Below, one piece after another: positions 61,242 through 64,000 of a DNA stretch of 64,000 nt. The notes below the pieces were generated by a model. That model had not been told where the DNA came from, made no database searches, and was given only the letters and a program-made list of their open reading frames with translations. Positions within the stretch are counted from its first letter, which is position 1; each line of letters starts with the position of its first letter. The position numbers and the translations under genes are program-made. This stretch comes from an uncultured Pelagibacteraceae bacterium (GTDB lineage: Bacteria; Pseudomonadota; Alphaproteobacteria; Pelagibacterales; Pelagibacteraceae). The DNA lies in contig CACCRN010000005.1 in assembly GCA_902548405.1 (NCBI GenBank), positions 1 through 64,000 on the forward strand. The letters run 5' to 3'.

Positions 61242-61582
61242 ACTATTTTAAAATTACTATTGCTAATAGATCCAAAACCACCTTCAATGTGAGAGATGTT
61301 TTTAAATCCTTTTTCAGTTAAAGACTTTACTGACATTTCAGATCTAATTCCTCCAGCACAAAATAAGACTACCTCTTTGTCTTTATCAATTTGGCCATCC
61401 TTAAAAATTTCACTATTAGGATCAAGAAGAGCTTCTAAATTTCCCATAGGTATATGGTTGGCTCCTTCAACTCTTCCCGTAAGTTCTAATTCATTTAATT
61501 CTCTAATATCAATTAAATTGCATTTGTTTTCTTGAACCATTTTATAAGCTTCATCAGCATTTATAGTTTTAATTTCACTCAT
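61238..61582 (-). CDS. rhodanese-like domain protein
   Basis: NLIDIRELNELELTGRVEGANHIPMGNL...VVLFCAGGIRSEMSVKSLTEKGF. Confidence 0.92.
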   Translation of the reverse strand: MSEIKTINADEAYKMVQENKCNLIDIRELNELELTGRVEGANHIPMGNLEALLDPNSEIFKDGQIDKDKEVVLFCAGGIRSEMSVKSLTEKGFKNISHIEGGFGSISNSNFKIV

Positions 61583-61640
61583 AGGATCAATAAATAAAGT
61601 TTGAATTGATTTAACTGTTATTATTAATTATTTCTAACTT

Positions 61641-62669
61641 ATGAAGGTTCAAAATAAAACAATTAAATCAAATTTTTTAAAAAAACTGTTTATTAAAATT
61701 TGTAGAATTTTTGACTTTGAAATTATTGATCAAGGTAATTTAACACTTCCTGTTAGTAACAAAAAAGACATAAAAAACCTCTCTAATATAGGCAAAGAGT
61801 CTTTAATCATTCCGATGGGTAGAATTAAGATTACACGGTCAGTTAAATCTTTAGATATAATTTTAAGAACATGTGCCTCAGTAAATATGTTGTCACAATC
61901 CAAAAAAAGAGTTTTTAAAAAAAATAAATCTGAATATTCTTTAAAAACATTAGTTTCGATTATTAACTCAATTAATAATAATAAAAAAATATTTAAAAAG
62001 ATTAAACTAAAATTGACAATTATTGATCACAATAGTGACAAAGCTATCATTAAAAAATTTGAAAAAATTTTAAATAATCAATTTTTTGAAAGTGAAATAA
62101 TTCAACTGGATATAAATAAGTATAAAAGGAATATTAAAAAAATAAATCAACAGGGAAAAATTGTTACTAATAATCAAATTTCAAATATGTCTAATATAAA
62201 TCAATCTTTAAATTTGGGCAAAAATTGTGAAGATTTAGTATATTTTGTAGAAGATGATTATATTCACAAACCCGATGCTATTGAAGAAATGATATATGCT
62301 TACGAAAGAATATCTACTCAACTAGGTACTGAACTTATAATGTGCCCAGCAGATTACCCCTATTTATATAACAAGATGGAGAATTCAAATATTTTGTTAG
62401 GAAACAAATATCATTGGCGTAAAATTAACGAAACTTTATGTACATTCCTTACTAGTAAAAAAATAATTAATAAACATTTCAAAAAATTTGTTAGTGCATG
62501 CGAGTTTGAACATTATCCTTTTGAAAAACCTTTTCATGATATATATAAAAAGGAACTTTGCATTAGTCCTATGCCAGCAATAGCTGTACATTTTACTAAT
62601 ATTAATTCAATTTATGGTTTATCACCGTTAATAGATTATAAAAAATTATGGGAAAAAAATAAATTATGA
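61641..62669 (+). CDS. glycosyltransferase-like (GT-A type) protein
   Basis: 342 aa; LVYFVEDDYIHKPDAIEEMIYAYERI resembles a GT-A EDD region. Confidence 0.5.
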   Translation: MKVQNKTIKSNFLKKLFIKICRIFDFEIIDQGNLTLPVSNKKDIKNLSNIGKESLIIPMGRIKITRSVKSLDIILRTCASVNMLSQSKKRVFKKNKSEYSLKTLVSIINSINNNKKIFKKIKLKLTIIDHNSDKAIIKKFEKILNNQFFESEIIQLDINKYKRNIKKINQQGKIVTNNQISNMSNINQSLNLGKNCEDLVYFVEDDYIHKPDAIEEMIYAYERISTQLGTELIMCPADYPYLYNKMENSNILLGNKYHWRKINETLCTFLTSKKIINKHFKKFVSACEFEHYPFEKPFHDIYKKELCISPMPAIAVHFTNINSIYGLSPLIDYKKLWEKNKL

Positions 62670-63136
62670 CATTAAAAATAAACTCAAAAGCTCCAACATT
62701 TGTAATACCATCAACTTCAAAAGATATATATTCTTTAAAAGACTCACTTGGAAAATATGTAATTTTATATTTTTATCCAAAAGATGACACACCTGGATGT
62801 ACAATTGAAACTAATGACTTCAATAAATTGTTAGCAAAATTTAAAAAACTAGAGTGTGAAGTATACGGGATTTCAAAAGACAGCTTAAAAAGTCACGATA
62901 AATTTAGAGATAAATACAAAATCAAATTTGATTTACTTGCAGATGAAGAGATTAAAGTATTAAAAAAATACAAAGTCTGGGGTAAGAAAAAATTTATGGG
63001 ACGTGAATTTATGGGAATAAATAGAACAACTTTTTTAATTGATAAAAAAGGTAAAATCCTAAAAATCTGGGAAAACGTTAAAGTAAAAGATCACGCCAAA
63101 GAAGTCCTAGAAACATTAAAAGATATTTCAAAATAA
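62666..63136 (+). CDS. bcp: thioredoxin-dependent peroxiredoxin (BCP/PrxQ)
   Basis: VILYFYPKDDTPGCTIETNDFN; GINRTTFLIDKKGKI. Confidence 0.95.
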   Translation: MTLKINSKAPTFVIPSTSKDIYSLKDSLGKYVILYFYPKDDTPGCTIETNDFNKLLAKFKKLECEVYGISKDSLKSHDKFRDKYKIKFDLLADEEIKVLKKYKVWGKKKFMGREFMGINRTTFLIDKKGKILKIWENVKVKDHAKEVLETLKDISK

Positions 63137-63138
63137 AA

Positions 63139-63166
63139 AAAGGCTCCTTATTTCTAAGGAGCCTTT
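63139..63166. terminator. bidirectional intrinsic terminator
   Basis: aaaggctcctta-tttc-taaggagccttt perfect 12-bp stem between convergent bcp and amtB. Confidence 0.85.
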
Positions 63167-63190
63167 AATTGTTAGATATTGAGAGATATT

Positions 63191-63982
63191 TTAGTCCCTT
63201 ATTGCGTAGGCTTTGACGCCAACTTCTGCAACATCAGTTCCAAGTTTTTCAGCTTGAGAACTAATTCTAAGACCAATTGTTTGTTTTAGAACTTTAAATG
63301 TGATGTAAGAAAGTATGAAACTAAATGCACATACTGCAATCACACCTGTTAACTGAGTTCCAAAATTTGTATCTGAGTTACTTAAAGGCACAACCAAAGT
63401 TCCAAAAATTCCAGCAAATAAATGAACAGGAATTGCACCTACAACATCATCAATTTTTTTACTTTCTAAAAACTTTGTACCAAAGTACATGATGATTGAT
63501 CCAACAGCTCCAATAGCAATTGCAAGCACTGGACTTGGAGTTAAAGGTTCAGCAGTAATTGCAACTAAACCAGCTAATGCTCCGTTAAGCATCATTACGA
63601 TATCTGTTTTACCACCTAATAATCTTGTAACGACTGCAGCAGTAACAGTACCAGCAGCTCCCGCTAAGTGAGTGTTAACCGCAATTTTACTAATCGCATT
63701 AACATCATCGAACGTTCCCATTGCAAGTTGACTAAAACCATTAAATCCAAACCAGCCAAACCATAATAAGAAAGTTCCTAATGTGACAAGTGGAATTGAA
63801 GATGCTGCAAAAGGTACCAAAGATTTTGTTTCACCTTTTTTATTAAATCTTCCTTCTCTTGCTCCTAATAATATTACACCAGCTAAAGCAGCTGCTCCAC
63901 CACATGCGTGAACTAAAGTTGAACCAGCAAAATCAGAGAATCCTGAAGTTGCTAACCAACCTCCACCCCACTGCCATCCCAT
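63191..63982 (-). CDS. amtB: ammonium transporter, C-terminal part (likely truncated at window end)
   Basis: GGWLATSGFSDFAGSTLVHACGGAAALAGVILLGAREGRF; LLWFGWFGFNGFSQLA; NTHLAGAAGTVTAAVVTRLLGGK. Confidence 0.93.
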   Translation of the reverse strand: MGWQWGGGWLATSGFSDFAGSTLVHACGGAAALAGVILLGAREGRFNKKGETKSLVPFAASSIPLVTLGTFLLWFGWFGFNGFSQLAMGTFDDVNAISKIAVNTHLAGAAGTVTAAVVTRLLGGKTDIVMMLNGALAGLVAITAEPLTPSPVLAIAIGAVGSIIMYFGTKFLESKKIDDVVGAIPVHLFAGIFGTLVVPLSNSDTNFGTQLTGVIAVCAFSFILSYITFKVLKQTIGLRISSQAEKLGTDVAEVGVKAYAIRD

Positions 63983-64000
63983 TGAAATAGGATAAATGAT

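Noticed and set aside
1-64000. CRISPR arrays, rRNA operon, prophage structural genes, transposases
   Set aside because: Scanned for regularly spaced repeats, conserved rRNA strings, capsid/terminase-like and DDE-type ORFs; none seen. Repeats in the island are pairs, not arrays.

Overview
The window is AT-rich and compact, with gene order and protein content typical of a SAR11/Pelagibacter-like alphaproteobacterium (taxonomy is inferred; no search was run). From left to right it holds: the 5' end of birA; a complete nuoA-N operon on the minus strand; tRNA-Asp and tRNA-Val; a ~4.7 kb accessory island (about 14208-18960); lon-clpX-clpP-tig and tRNA-Leu(TAG); a run of small and housekeeping genes; a transporter/dehydrogenase/sulfur region (TRAP dctPQM, GMC oxidoreductase, xsc, suyAB, YeiH- and TauE-type exporters, aprABM); a pabA/B/C block; MFS, metC-like, mnmA, recX, bcp and a truncated amtB. 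The most unusual part is the island. It is bounded by a 41-bp direct duplication of the 5' part of tRNA-Val. Each end carries an identical 22-bp direct repeat inside the tRNA repeat, so the circularised form would look like an attP core flanked by integrase arm sites, yet no integrase is visible. Inside it, a GIY-YIG ORF has the same layout at smaller scale (outer repeat, 11-bp-period inner repeat, ORF, inner repeat, outer repeat). The island also encodes a T5orf172 GIY-YIG protein with a RAMA-like C-terminus, translationally coupled to an exported protein. The mobility and defence interpretations are inference; the repeats were read directly from the sequence.
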